Below, in pieces: positions 10,251-18,853 of a DNA stretch of 64,000 nt. This DNA comes from Tenericutes bacterium MO-XQ (GTDB lineage: Bacteria; Bacillota_I; Bacilli_A; Acholeplasmatales; Acholeplasmataceae). Both the position numbers and the translations under genes were made by a program. The stretch covers positions 1,054,001-1,118,000 of the forward strand of contig CP017948.1 in the NCBI GenBank assembly GCA_002838185.1. The letters are read 5' to 3'. The notes beneath the pieces are model-generated. The model searched no databases and was not told the DNA's origin. It worked only from the letters and a program-made list of their open reading frames with translations. How positions within the stretch are numbered: the first letter of the stretch is position 1; every line of letters begins with the position of its first letter.

Positions 10251-11338
10251 ATAAACACCATAAATACTTGGTTACCTAAAAACAACCCTTGTTTGGTTAA
10301 TTTAAGATATCCTTTATCAATTTCGACTAAACCAATATCAATTTTTTCTTGTAAATTAGGATAGGTTTCAAATAGCTTTATATCATATTTATTCTCTAAT
10401 TCATTGATATTAACACCACTAATTTTTCTTAATCCAAATATAAGTTCATCTTGAATCAGCATCTCTTTTATCTGTGTGGTTTCCTCTTTTAGATAATGAT
10501 CCAAATACTTAGAAAGTGCTCTTTCATTATAGGTTCTTTTTCCATCAACAAATCCATGAGCTCCAAGTCCAACACCTATATATTCTCCTAAAGTCCAATA
10601 AATTAAATTATGGAATGAGTAGTGACCATCTTTCGCAAAATTTGATATTTCGTAGTGCTCAAAACCTTGTTTTTTTAATTCATCCATAACCATTTTATAC
10701 ATGGTTGCTTCAACATCTTCATCCACTTGTTTAAAATTACCTCTCATATATTGATGGTAAAAATACGTTTTTTCTTCTAGAATCAACGAGTAACAAGAGA
10801 CATGACTAATGTCCAATTTGTTGATCATTATTAAATCATATTTCAAATCTTCATATGTCTGTTTAGGTATAGCATAAATTAAATCGACACTAATAAGTTC
10901 AATACCGATGTCTTTTAAATGCTTTACAACTTCAAAGACTTGGTCATTAGTATGACCACGATTTAAGTAATGAAGAAGATCTTGATTAAAAGTTTGTACA
11001 CCTAAACTTACTCGATTAATTCCATATTTTTTAAAGATTTCACCTTTTTGTTTGGTATAACTTTCAGGATTCACTTCAATAGAAAACTCAACTGGATGGA
11101 TATCTTTTAAGTGACTGAGTAAAAAAACAAGTTGATCTTGATCCAGCATACTTGGTGTCCCCCCACCAATATATATGGTTTCAATAGATTCAAAATGATC
11201 TTTGTACTGATTGATCTCTTTTACAAGCGCTTGTAAATACTCATCAATCATTTCTTTATTTTTAGGTACTCTTTTTACGAAATCACAATAATGACATATG
11301 TATTCACAAAAAGGAATATGTATATATAATCCTTTCAC
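10247..11338 (-). CDS. hemW: Radical SAM protein HemW (heme chaperone; coproporphyrinogen oxidase-like)
   Basis: A 363-residue radical SAM protein with the cluster motif Cys11-x3-Cys15-x2-Cys18 (IPFCEYICHYCDF) close to the N-terminus, then IGGGTPSML and the SLGVQTFNQDLLHYLNRGH segment typical of HemW. It lacks extra N-terminal residues of true HemN, so heme trafficking fits better than coproporphyrinogen oxidation. The start is GTG (11336-11338). It lies 70 bp downstream of lepA, the same neighbour as in many Bacillota. No heme synthesis gene is present in the window. Confidence 0.88.
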   Translation of the reverse strand: MKGLYIHIPFCEYICHYCDFVKRVPKNKEMIDEYLQALVKEINQYKDHFESIETIYIGGGTPSMLDQDQLVFLLSHLKDIHPVEFSIEVNPESYTKQKGEIFKKYGINRVSLGVQTFNQDLLHYLNRGHTNDQVFEVVKHLKDIGIELISVDLIYAIPKQTYEDLKYDLIMINKLDISHVSCYSLILEEKTYFYHQYMRGNFKQVDEDVEATMYKMVMDELKKQGFEHYEISNFAKDGHYSFHNLIYWTLGEYIGVGLGAHGFVDGKRTYNERALSKYLDHYLKEETTQIKEMLIQDELIFGLRKISGVNINELENKYDIKLFETYPNLQEKIDIGLVEIDKGYLKLTKQGLFLGNQVFMVFI

Positions 11339-11408
11339 TTAATCACTCGCTTCCTATATATATTATACCTTATCTAGCTGTTTATTTAAAATAAAAAGTG
11401 ATGAGGTT

Positions 11409-13232
11409 TTACTCATCACTGTTAGATAAAATTGCCATAAAAGCTTCTTGTGGAACGTCTACTCTACCAATAGATTTCATCTTCTTTTTACCTTCTTTTT
11501 GTTTCTGTAAAAGTTTCTTCTTTCTACTGATATCTCCACCATAACACTTAGCTAATACGTCTTTACGCATCGCTTTAATGGTTGTTCTTGCAATAATCTT
11601 ATTTCCAAGTGCAGCTTGCACAGGTATTTCAAACATTTGTCTAGGTATCAAGTTTACCATGCGCTCACAGATGTTTTTACCTCTATGATATGCAAAGTCT
11701 CTATGAACGATTGTCGATAATGCATCCACAACTTCTCCGTTAAGTAATATATCCATCTTTTGAAGTCTAGATGTTTTATAGCCTGACATCTCATAATCAA
11801 ATGAAGCATAACCTTTAGTTGATGATTTTAGTTTATCAAAGAAATCATAAACGATTTCTGATAAAGGTAGTTCATAAGTAATTGTTACACGGTTTGCATC
11901 AACATATTTCATATCGCCAAAAATACCACGTTTCTTTTGACAAATATCCATAATAGCACCGACATAGTCTTTAGGACTCATCACAGTAGCTTTTACATAA
12001 GGTTCTTCAATGCGATCAACTACTTGAGGTTCAGGTAACATAGATGGGTTATCAATCGTAATCATTGATCCATCAGTTAAATATACTTTATAAATAACAG
12101 ATGGTGCTGTAGCAATCAGTTCTATACCAAATTCTCTACTGATTCTTTCTTGGATGATTTCCATGTGAAGAAGTCCTAAGAACCCAGTTCTAAAACCAAA
12201 ACCTAGTGCCTGTGATGTTTCTGGTTCATAAATTAATGATGCGTCATTTAATTTAAGTTTTTCTAAAGCATCTTTTAAATCATTATATTTATCAGAATCA
12301 ATTGGATATAATCCACAAAATACAACAGAGTTCATTTTACGATATCCAGGAAGTGGTTCTTTAGCAATACGATTTGCATGGGTTACAGTATCCCCGACAC
12401 GAACGGTATTTATATCTTTTATTGATGCTGTCAAATAGCCTACATCACCAGGTCCTAATACATCTCTTTTGATGATTTTAGGTGTATGTACACCAACTTC
12501 TATAACTTCATATTTTGCTTTTGATGCCATAAATTGTATGACATCGCCTTTTTTAATTGTTCCATTAACAATTCTTATTGAAGGAATAACGCCTTTATAA
12601 GGGTCAAATACTGAATCAAAAACCAGTGCTTGAAGCGGTGCATTTGCATCACCTTGTGGTGCTGGTATATCTTTTACAATTCTTTCTAATATTTCATCAA
12701 TACCTACGCCTTCTTTAGCCGAAGCTAAAACAGCATCTTGTGCTGGAATGCCTATAATATCTTCAATTTCTTCTTTAACCTTTTTAGGGTCAGCACTTGG
12801 TAAATCTATTTTATTAATGACAGGAACAATTTCTAAATCATTATCAATAGCTAAATATACGTTTGCTAGTGTTTGAGCTTCAATACCTTGTGCAGCATCT
12901 ACGACTAAAACAGCACCTTCACAAGCTGCTAATGATCTTGAAACTTCATATGTAAAATCGACATGACCTGGAGTATCAATCAGATGCATGATATACTCTT
13001 CACCATCTTTTGCTTTATATAAAACTTCAACAGCATTTAATTTGATCGTAATACCGCGCTCTCTTTCTAGATCCATAGAATCTAGAAGTTGCTCCTTCAT
13101 TTCGCGATCACTCACTGTCTCTGTTTTTTGCAATATACGGTCAGCAAGTGTTGACTTACCGTGGTCAATATGCGCTATAATAGAAAAGTTTCGGATTTTC
13201 TTTTGTCTTTCATTTAGTTTGTTATTATCCAT
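11409..13232 (-). CDS. lepA: Elongation factor 4 (LepA) ribosomal GTPase
   Basis: A 607-residue translational GTPase with P-loop [13 protein letters not shown] (from residue 20), switch motif [16 protein letters not shown] and NKIDLPSAD. The C-terminal region with the unique EF4 end domain ([39 protein letters not shown]) is complete. It binds the ribosome and is thought to help back-translocation or subunit assembly. First gene of lepA-hemW-xerD-deoB; a TACAAT box lies upstream near 13260. Confidence 0.97.
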   Translation of the reverse strand: MDNNKLNERQKKIRNFSIIAHIDHGKSTLADRILQKTETVSDREMKEQLLDSMDLERERGITIKLNAVEVLYKAKDGEEYIMHLIDTPGHVDFTYEVSRSLAACEGAVLVVDAAQGIEAQTLANVYLAIDNDLEIVPVINKIDLPSADPKKVKEEIEDIIGIPAQDAVLASAKEGVGIDEILERIVKDIPAPQGDANAPLQALVFDSVFDPYKGVIPSIRIVNGTIKKGDVIQFMASKAKYEVIEVGVHTPKIIKRDVLGPGDVGYLTASIKDINTVRVGDTVTHANRIAKEPLPGYRKMNSVVFCGLYPIDSDKYNDLKDALEKLKLNDASLIYEPETSQALGFGFRTGFLGLLHMEIIQERISREFGIELIATAPSVIYKVYLTDGSMITIDNPSMLPEPQVVDRIEEPYVKATVMSPKDYVGAIMDICQKKRGIFGDMKYVDANRVTITYELPLSEIVYDFFDKLKSSTKGYASFDYEMSGYKTSRLQKMDILLNGEVVDALSTIVHRDFAYHRGKNICERMVNLIPRQMFEIPVQAALGNKIIARTTIKAMRKDVLAKCYGGDISRKKKLLQKQKEGKKKMKSIGRVDVPQEAFMAILSNSDE

Positions 13233-13328
13233 GTTTCACATACCTTTCCGCTTAATTATTGTATCATTTTTATGTGCTTAATAAAAGAGATAAAGAATAA
13301 AATGATTTAGATTTTATGATATCTTAAC

Positions 13329-13347
13329 TAGTAAAACGCTTTTACTA
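13329..13347. promoter_or_regulatory. Perfect palindrome, candidate operator
   Basis: TAGTAAAA (13329-13336), spacer CGC, TTTTACTA (13340-13347): eight-base arms, placed 20 bp upstream of the -35 box of the lipoprotein gene and within the divergent lepA intergenic region. No U-run follows, so a protein-binding site is more likely than a terminator. The regulator is unknown. Confidence 0.5.
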
Positions 13348-13366
13348 TGAAAAATTATAGAAAGGA

Positions 13367-13396
13367 TTGCAAATTATTTGTAATTTTTGTTATAAT
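13367..13396 (+). promoter_or_regulatory. Sigma-A type promoter of the FMN-binding-like lipoprotein gene
   Basis: -35 TTGCAA at 13367-13372 and -10 TATAAT at 13391-13396 with 18-bp spacing; AGGAGG ribosome site follows before the ATG at 13436. Confidence 0.65.
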
Positions 13397-13435
13397 AAAC
13401 CTGTAGATAAACAATACATTAGGAGGAAATGAATA

Positions 13436-14311
13436 ATGAAAAAAGTATTTTTACTGCTTATATTAGCAGTAGCTACATTCACGCTTTTTGGATGTAATTC
13501 ATCTGAATACAAAGTAGATGGTGAATTCTTAGCTTATGAAGTTAGCATTCACAGAAATGCACCAATGGTTACTATGGTTTCTGTAACTATTGAAGATGGA
13601 GAAGTTGTTGCATTCAATATTGATGCAAGACAAGGTAGAGCAACTCAAACTGAAGGTGCTGACACTACTGAAGATACATCAGATGACAAATGGTCATACA
13701 CTTGGAATGCTAAGACTAAAAAAGAACTTGGTGATGACTATGGTATGGTAGCTAATGGTGGTGCAATTGCTGAATGGTATGAACAAGCTGCATTAATCGA
13801 AGCTTACATGTTAGAAAACGGTGTTGATTCTGTTGAAGTTGATGCTGATACAGTCATTACAAACATTACTGGTGTTACTATCAAAGATGGTGGTTATACT
13901 GCACTTGCTGCTGAAGCATTAGAATTAGCTAAAGCTGGTAAATTCCAAGCTGTATACTGTACTTCTGACGATTTAGTAATCGCTACAATGATGGTTGATG
14001 AAAAAGGTGTTGCAACAGACTTAGTATTAGACGTACTTCAAGGTAGACCTGATGGTGCTACATTTGCATGGAGAGACCAAACTAAACAAGAATTAGGTTT
14101 AGAATATGGTATGAAAGATGCAAGTACTATCGGTAAAGAATGGTTTGAACAAGCTGACGCTATCGCTGCATACGTATTTGAAAACGGTGCTGATTCAATC
14201 CAAGTTAACGAAGATGGAGACATCACAAATATCACTGGTGCATCAGTAGGTGACAGTGGTTATAGTGAAGTATTCGCATTATTATTTGACTTTGCTAACT
14301 ACGAAGTTTAA
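13436..14311 (+). CDS. Lipoprotein with two tandem FMN-binding-like repeats (PplA-like)
   Basis: A 291-residue exported lipoprotein: signal peptide with lipobox TLFGC (Cys20), then two similar repeats of about 125 residues. Each repeat has an ELG..YGM core, an EW.EQA.AI.AY....G helix and ends in an ITNITG motif (ITNITGVTIKDGGY and ITNITGASVGDSGY). That ending resembles the site of FMN_bind domains where flavin is attached to a Thr, and two such domains on a lipoprotein recall PplA of Listeria flavin-based extracellular electron transfer. The match is not exact and the second copy has Ser in place of Thr. No flavin transferase (ApbE) is nearby. Single-gene transcript with its own promoter and terminator. 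Confidence 0.65.
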   Translation: MKKVFLLLILAVATFTLFGCNSSEYKVDGEFLAYEVSIHRNAPMVTMVSVTIEDGEVVAFNIDARQGRATQTEGADTTEDTSDDKWSYTWNAKTKKELGDDYGMVANGGAIAEWYEQAALIEAYMLENGVDSVEVDADTVITNITGVTIKDGGYTALAAEALELAKAGKFQAVYCTSDDLVIATMMVDEKGVATDLVLDVLQGRPDGATFAWRDQTKQELGLEYGMKDASTIGKEWFEQADAIAAYVFENGADSIQVNEDGDITNITGASVGDSGYSEVFALLFDFANYEV

Positions 14312-14329
14312 TTAAAAACTTAAAGATTT

Positions 14330-14356
14330 AAAGGATACCATTTGGTATCCTTTTTT
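14330..14356 (+). terminator. Terminator of the lipoprotein gene
   Basis: GGATACCA (14333-14340) pairs with TGGTATCC (14343-14350), with AAA before and six Ts after. It could also serve the minus-strand CorC operon from the other side. Confidence 0.85.
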
Positions 14357-14387
14357 CTTTATGTTAATATAAAAAAAAGATGCTTAA

Positions 14388-15653
14388 TTAAAGCACCTCT
14401 TCAGTAAGTTCTTTTTCAATATCCTGAACTTCAATCATTGCTTCAAGCACTCTTTTCGTATCTGCGCCTGTAATTGTGATCAATAAGTTCCTATATGTGA
14501 ATGTATCTCCAATGAATGGAATTTTACCCATTTCATCTAGTATCCATCCGTTAACGGTTGAAAAATCTAAATCATCTGTAAACCCAATCATATCAAATAG
14601 CATATCCAACTCTGCATTACCTTTAACTCGATATTTGCGTTCATTAACCTTTACGATTTGTTCAATGATCTCATCATGTTCATCCCATATTTCGCCAACA
14701 ATTTCTTCTAATATATCTTCCATACTAACAATACCTAAAGTACCACCAAACTCATCTTTTACAATAGCCATATGGGCTTTAGTATCTTGAAGTAAATAAA
14801 GCAAATTCGTAACCTTCATATATTCTGTTACAAACACAGGAGGTTTAATAATCGTATAGAGTGGTTGTTTTTCAATAAGTACTAAGTTAAAGAAGTCCTT
14901 ATGATTAATAACACCTGTGATATGATCAATACTCGTATCATAAACTGGAAGTCTAGAATACCCTGAGTGTTTAAATGCTAATCTAATAGTTTCAATATCA
15001 TCAGTTTCACAAACTGAGATGACGTCAACTCTTGGTGTAAATATTTCTTCAACAATGAGATCATCAAAATCAATTACACTTTTTATCAGTTCACGTTCGT
15101 TTTCGTTAATACTTCCTTCTTGTTCGGCTTCACTCACATAAGTTAGCAACTCTTCTTCAGTAATAGTTGGTTCTTCATCAAACGTAAATACCTTGTTCAT
15201 TAATTTTTGAATAGAACCAAATATGATAGCTAATGGCTTTAAAATAAATATGAAGAACTGTAAAACCGGTGTAACAGCTAATGCATATTTCTCTGCCATT
15301 TTTTTTGCTAAAATCTTTGGTGCAATCTCACCAAAAATTAAGACTAAGGTTGTCATTACAGCTGTTGATAAGGTAACTCCGATATCTCCCCAATTTCTTA
15401 CGAAAAACACCGTAGCAATCGATGCAGATAGGATATTTGCAATATTATTACCAATTAAGATGGTTGTAATGAGTTCATCAAAGTTATCGGCATATTTAAG
15501 CGTTCTAATAGCTCTTTTATGTCCATTTTGTATTAAGTTTTTTAATTTGATTTTACTAGCTGATGAAAATGCAGTTTCCGTGGATGAAAAGAATGCAGAT
15601 AATAAAATCATTAATATAAGTATACCTATTTGTATTAAATCTTGATCTGTCAT
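14388..15653 (-). CDS. CNNM/CBS-pair/CorC-domain protein (HlyC/CorC family), second of tandem pair
   Basis: A 421-residue membrane protein: CNNM (DUF21) domain with about four membrane segments (residues 1-160), including the SSTETAFSSASKIKL motif, then a CBS pair (IFTPRVDVISV..., GGTLGIVSMEDILEEIVGEI) and a C-terminal CorC_HlyC transporter-associated domain. Family members are tied to Mg2+ or other divalent cation export. It overlaps the upstream paralogue by 4 bp (ATGA) and shares its leader RNA. A third paralogue lies at 21093-22424. Confidence 0.88.
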   Translation of the reverse strand: MTDQDLIQIGILILMILLSAFFSSTETAFSSASKIKLKNLIQNGHKRAIRTLKYADNFDELITTILIGNNIANILSASIATVFFVRNWGDIGVTLSTAVMTTLVLIFGEIAPKILAKKMAEKYALAVTPVLQFFIFILKPLAIIFGSIQKLMNKVFTFDEEPTITEEELLTYVSEAEQEGSINENERELIKSVIDFDDLIVEEIFTPRVDVISVCETDDIETIRLAFKHSGYSRLPVYDTSIDHITGVINHKDFFNLVLIEKQPLYTIIKPPVFVTEYMKVTNLLYLLQDTKAHMAIVKDEFGGTLGIVSMEDILEEIVGEIWDEHDEIIEQIVKVNERKYRVKGNAELDMLFDMIGFTDDLDFSTVNGWILDEMGKIPFIGDTFTYRNLLITITGADTKRVLEAMIEVQDIEKELTEEVL

Positions 15654-16954
15654 GTTTCATTGTCCTCGTCTGAAACAAGTTGAGGTTTTGTAACTTTAAC
15701 TTTTGTAATTACGTTCTCATTTGTTTCAATAATCTCGAATGTATGTTGATTAAACTCGATACTTACAACTTCATCTTTTTCTGGGAATCTACCTAATTGT
15801 CCTAATATGAATCCACTAATGGTATCATAATCTTCAACAGGTAATCCTATTTCGAGTTCATCTTCTACATCATCAATATTTGTAAGTCCTTCAATCTCGT
15901 ATGTAAAATCATCAATTTGGTTGATTTCTTCTTCATCTTCGTCATATTCATCTTGTATATTACCAACTATTTCTTCGATTAAGTCTTCTATAGTTACAAT
16001 ACCAGCTGTTCCGCCATATTCATCTAATACGATTGCGATATGGTTTTTTTGTTTTTGCATCTCTCTAAAGAGTTCATCTGTTTTTTTGCTATCTGGTACA
16101 AAATATGGTTCTCTAAGTAATTTTTTAAGTGAAAATTTTTCTTCCGCATTATCTAAAAATTTAAGTAAATCTTTAACGTGGAATGTACCAATAATATGAT
16201 CGATATCATTTTCATAGACTGGAAATCTAGTGAATCTTTCATTTTGCACATATTCGATGATTTGTTTTCTAGTAGATTTAATATTAATTGCAGATATTTC
16301 TGTACGATGTGTCATAATTTCTTCAACTGATGTATCACTAAAATCAAATACATTTTGAATCATCTCTGATTCTTCTTCATCAATATTTCCTGATCTAGAA
16401 CTATATTCAACAATTGTTCTAATTTCTTCTTCGGTCATTCTGCGTTCCCCTTCTTCAGGTTTTAACGCGAAAAATCTACCAAAAACCATCGATGACTTAT
16501 TCAAAAGCCATGTAATTGGTAGTAAACATGTATGAATAAACTTAATAAATCCTATGGATTGATAAGCAATTGTATCTGTGTATTTATTTGCTAGTCTTCT
16601 TGGTATTAATCTACCAAAAACTAGTTGTACAAATAAGATTACAAAGATGATTATAAATCTCGCAATGGGTCTTAACCAGCTTACATCATTAAATAAAGAT
16701 AAAACATCATTATAAAAAGCATCGAGTGCAATCGCACCATTAACAAGGGTTAAAAGTGTGATCATGACTTGAATAGATAATAGATATCTTTTAGATTCAG
16801 TTGTAAACTTTTGTATCTTAAGTGCTTTTTTATTGTTATTAAGCACATCTTCATTGACTTTACTGTCACTAACTACAACCAATGCTACTTCGGCTGCACT
16901 AAATATTGCTGTAAGTATAATGATTAATATAATCGATATTATTGGTATTAACAT
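15650..16954 (-). CDS. CNNM/CBS-pair/CorC-domain protein, first of tandem pair
   Basis: A 434-residue paralogue of the gene that follows it, with the same order: CNNM membrane domain (FSAAEVALVVVSDSKV), CBS pair (IMTHRTEISAI..., GGTAGIVTIEDLIEEIVGNI), acidic linker DEYDEDEEEINQ and CorC_HlyC domain. It starts at ATG 16954 with AAAGGTGATCAATC upstream. The gene is preceded by a promoter and a structured leader ending in a terminator hairpin, so expression is probably set by attenuation. Adjacent paralogues overlapping by 4 bp suggest a heteromeric complex or two cation specificities; this is inference. Confidence 0.88.
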   Translation of the reverse strand: MLIPIISIILIIILTAIFSAAEVALVVVSDSKVNEDVLNNNKKALKIQKFTTESKRYLLSIQVMITLLTLVNGAIALDAFYNDVLSLFNDVSWLRPIARFIIIFVILFVQLVFGRLIPRRLANKYTDTIAYQSIGFIKFIHTCLLPITWLLNKSSMVFGRFFALKPEEGERRMTEEEIRTIVEYSSRSGNIDEEESEMIQNVFDFSDTSVEEIMTHRTEISAINIKSTRKQIIEYVQNERFTRFPVYENDIDHIIGTFHVKDLLKFLDNAEEKFSLKKLLREPYFVPDSKKTDELFREMQKQKNHIAIVLDEYGGTAGIVTIEDLIEEIVGNIQDEYDEDEEEINQIDDFTYEIEGLTNIDDVEDELEIGLPVEDYDTISGFILGQLGRFPEKDEVVSIEFNQHTFEIIETNENVITKVKVTKPQLVSDEDNET

Positions 16955-16973
16955 GATTGATCACCTTTTATAC

Positions 16974-17095
16974 AACAAAAAAAGACACCAAAAAAAGGGG
17001 TTTGTTCAATGTCTTTGCTACGCTCTGATATGGGATCGTCGATCCTACTACTGCAATCTTCCATTTCTTGTCTGATTCCTCCATGAAATCGGTAT
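16974..17095 (-). ncRNA. Structured leader RNA with terminator ahead of the CorC pair; candidate riboswitch
   Basis: From about 17095 the leader can fold into: stem CC-ATTTC with GAAATGG (plus-strand 17085-17092 and 17061-17067, one bulged base), a GGATC-GAC-GATCC hairpin (17033-17045), and a terminator in which AAAGACATT (17008-17016) pairs with GGTGTCTTT (16981-16989) before seven or more U. It precedes a predicted divalent cation transporter operon. It does not match any of the common classes I know (M-box, yybP-ykoY, NiCo, ydaO, T-box). A 38-codon ORF (17084-16968) runs across it but has no ribosome site. Confidence 0.55.
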
Positions 17096-17101
17096 GAGAA
17101 T

Positions 17102-17130
17102 ATGATACTATATAATGCTTAAAAAGTCAA
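17102..17130 (-). promoter_or_regulatory. Promoter of the CorC-pair leader
   Basis: Read on the minus strand: -35 TTGACT (17125-17130), 17-bp spacer, -10 TATCAT (17102-17107). Transcription would start near 17095, giving a leader of about 140 nt. Confidence 0.65.
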
Positions 17131-17169
17131 TGCTGATAACCTTTTCATCCTCTTTATGAAGGAATCCAC

Positions 17170-17198
17170 TTGTTAGTTTATACCATTTATGCTAAAAT
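17170..17198 (+). promoter_or_regulatory. Promoter of the manganese-riboswitch transcript
   Basis: -35 TTGTTA (17170-17175), 17-bp spacer, -10 TAAAAT (17193-17198), eight bases before the first riboswitch stem. Confidence 0.6.
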
Positions 17199-17204
17199 AC
17201 TTTT

Positions 17205-17289
17205 TGAAGGGGAGTAGTTAACTCTAAATTAGTCGTCAATACGGCAAACGCCCGGCTAATTTCAAGCAAGCCTTGTAACGAGACCTTCA
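17205..17289 (+). ncRNA. yybP-ykoY manganese riboswitch
   Basis: The conserved features are present: GAAGGGGAGTAG at the 5' end, the internal loop region with ACGGCAAACGCC, and TAACGAGACCTTC at the 3' end, so P1 pairs GAAGG (17206-17210) with CCTTC (17284-17288). This class binds Mn2+ and usually turns its gene on. The downstream arm of P1 is shared with the terminator that follows, which is the expected switch design. It controls the CaCA exchanger gene at 17365. Confidence 0.9.
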
Positions 17290-17319
17290 AGACTTTTTCG
17301 TCTTGATGGTTTTTATTTT
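17283..17319 (+). terminator. Riboswitch-controlled terminator
   Basis: ACCTTCAAGAC (17283-17293) pairs with GTCTTGATGGT (17300-17310) with a single mismatch, followed by TTTTATTTTTT. Its left arm takes up the 3' strand of riboswitch stem P1, so ligand-stabilised P1 should prevent termination. Confidence 0.85.
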
Positions 17320-17364
17320 TTGAAATTTACATCAAGATCAAACATAAAAATTAAGGGGTATATT

Positions 17365-18354
17365 ATGCAAATTTTATTAAACATCGTATTTTTAATTGTT
17401 GGTTTTGTTTTCCTCATTAAAGGAGCAGACTTCTTCATTGTATCATCAAGTTCTATCGCTAGAAAATTTAAGATTTCACCACTTATCATTGGGTTGACAC
17501 TTGTTGCTTTTGGAACATCGCTACCCGAGCTTGCAGTCAGTTTTGCTGCATCACTATCAGCAAGATCTCAAGGATTAACTGCTGATATTGCAATGGGTAA
17601 CGTGATTGGATCAAATATGGCTAATATTACATTGATTTTAGGTACAAGTGCTCTTATCATGCCAGTGCTTGTTCATAAGTCTATGCGAAAAAGAGAGTTT
17701 CCATTTCTTATTGGTATAACTATCTTAATCGCTTTATTGGGCTTTTTATTCCAAAGTGATGCTGCTATTGTTTGGTGGGAAGCATTAATCTTATTAGCAA
17801 CTTTCGCTTTCTATATGTATTTAATGATCACATCTGAAAAAGATATGACTGAAGAGCATTTGCACTTCGTAGATATTAAAAAAGCTGTTATATTATTAAT
17901 TGTTGGTTTAGCTGGTGTATCGATTGGTGGATTTTTAGTTACTGAAGGTGCTGAATATATCGCTATTGAATTACTGACTCAATCTGGTATGACAGTTACT
18001 CGAGCAACCACCTTAGTAGGTCTTAGTATTGTTGCATTAGGAACATCACTTCCTGAGTTAGTCACTTCAGCGATGGCTGCTAAAAAGGGTGAAGCTGACA
18101 TTGCATTAGGAAATGTCGTTGGTTCAAATGTGTTTAACACCCTATTAATTGTCGGTTTATCAGGAACAATCGTTCCGTTAGGGCTTAATCAAGATGTATT
18201 AATTGATATGATTATCTTAATTGGTATCACTGCATTAGTAGCGTTCTTAGGATATACTAAAAATAAACTTTCAAAATTTGATGGTATCATGATGTTATCA
18301 ATTTACGTATTATATATTACATATATCATACTAAGAGCTTTATCAATTGTATAA
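17365..18354 (+). CDS. CaCA-family cation (Ca2+/Na+ type) exchanger under Mn2+ control
   Basis: A 329-residue membrane protein with the two inverted alpha repeats of the Ca2+/cation antiporter family: GTSLPELAVSFAAS with GNVIGSNMANITLILG in the first half, and GTSLPELVTSAMAA with GNVVGSNVFNTLLIVG in the second. About ten membrane segments. The start at ATG 17365 has AAGGGG upstream; an earlier in-frame ATG at 17320 falls in the terminator tail. Because the gene is under a Mn2+ riboswitch, it may export manganese rather than, or in addition to, calcium. That is an inference from regulation. The stop codon lies directly against the IS3-type element. Confidence 0.88.
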   Translation: MQILLNIVFLIVGFVFLIKGADFFIVSSSSIARKFKISPLIIGLTLVAFGTSLPELAVSFAASLSARSQGLTADIAMGNVIGSNMANITLILGTSALIMPVLVHKSMRKREFPFLIGITILIALLGFLFQSDAAIVWWEALILLATFAFYMYLMITSEKDMTEEHLHFVDIKKAVILLIVGLAGVSIGGFLVTEGAEYIAIELLTQSGMTVTRATTLVGLSIVALGTSLPELVTSAMAAKKGEADIALGNVVGSNVFNTLLIVGLSGTIVPLGLNQDVLIDMIILIGITALVAFLGYTKNKLSKFDGIMMLSIYVLYITYIILRALSIV

Positions 18355-18355
18355 C

Positions 18356-18402
18356 AAAAATAGCGCGGTGAAACTATTTGATTAAAACGGACAACTTAAA
18401 AA
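18356..18402 (+). repeat. Left terminal inverted repeat of the IS3-family element
   Basis: Matches the reverse complement of 19663-19707 at most positions, including AAAAATAGCGC, GAAACT, TTTG, GGACA and the A-rich inner end. Confidence 0.75.
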
Positions 18403-18437
18403 AAGGCTAGGACATAGTATAGTGTTCTAGCTTTTTT
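18396..18437 (+). terminator. Hairpin at the left end of the IS3-family element
   Basis: GCTAGGACA (18405-18413) pairs with TGTTCTAGC (18422-18430) with one G-T pair, flanked by A7 and T7. It should stop read-through from the exchanger gene into the transposase. Confidence 0.75.
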
Positions 18438-18467
18438 TGTTAGAATGAATATAAAGGAGTCGTTAGA

Positions 18468-18815
18468 ATGAATGAAAGAAAAACAAGAAAGCATCCATCG
18501 TATACAATCGATGAGAAAAACAAGATTGTAGAACTGTATTTAAGCAAAGAGAAAACACAGCGTCAAATACTTAGAAGTTTTGATATTGCTCATAGCCAAT
18601 TAGATTTATGGGTAAAACAGTATCGAAAGCATGGCACTTGTGTAGATCGTAGAGGAAAAGGCACGAAAAAAGAGATACCAAACAAAGGTAGACCTAAGAA
18701 GCTTAACTTGGACATCATGAGTAAAGCGGAACTGTTAAAGTATATCAAAAGTGGTGAAGACATAAAAAAAGCGGTAGCCTACCTAAGAACGCGCGAGAAA
18801 AATACCAAGTCATAG
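18468..18815 (+). CDS. IS3-family transposase OrfA (helix-turn-helix)
   Basis: A 115-residue DNA-binding protein: YTIDEKNKIVELYLSKEKTQRQILRSFDIAHSQLDLWVKQYRKHG is the IS3 OrfA helix-turn-helix region, followed by a basic linker and a helix likely to form the leucine-zipper-like part. AAAGGAG precedes the ATG. Near its 3' end lies a slippery run for fusion with OrfB. Confidence 0.85.
   Translation: MNERKTRKHPSYTIDEKNKIVELYLSKEKTQRQILRSFDIAHSQLDLWVKQYRKHGTCVDRRGKGTKKEIPNKGRPKKLNLDIMSKAELLKYIKSGEDIKKAVAYLRTREKNTKS
18764..18771 (+). promoter_or_regulatory. Programmed -1 frameshift site (A7G)
   Basis: AAAAAAAG lies in orfA. Moving to the -1 frame at 18770 opens a reading frame that continues without a stop into OrfB (SGSLPKNAREKYQVIDQLK...), so the real transposase is the OrfAB fusion, as in other IS3 elements. 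Confidence 0.8.
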
Positions 18816-18853
18816 ACCAATTAAAGGATCGTTATTCTATCATCTATCTCTGC

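Noticed and set aside
16968-17084. 38-codon ORF running through the CorC leader RNA (a possible leader peptide)
   Set aside because: No ribosome site precedes the ATG and the ATG lies in a likely stem; kept only as a remark in the leader entry.
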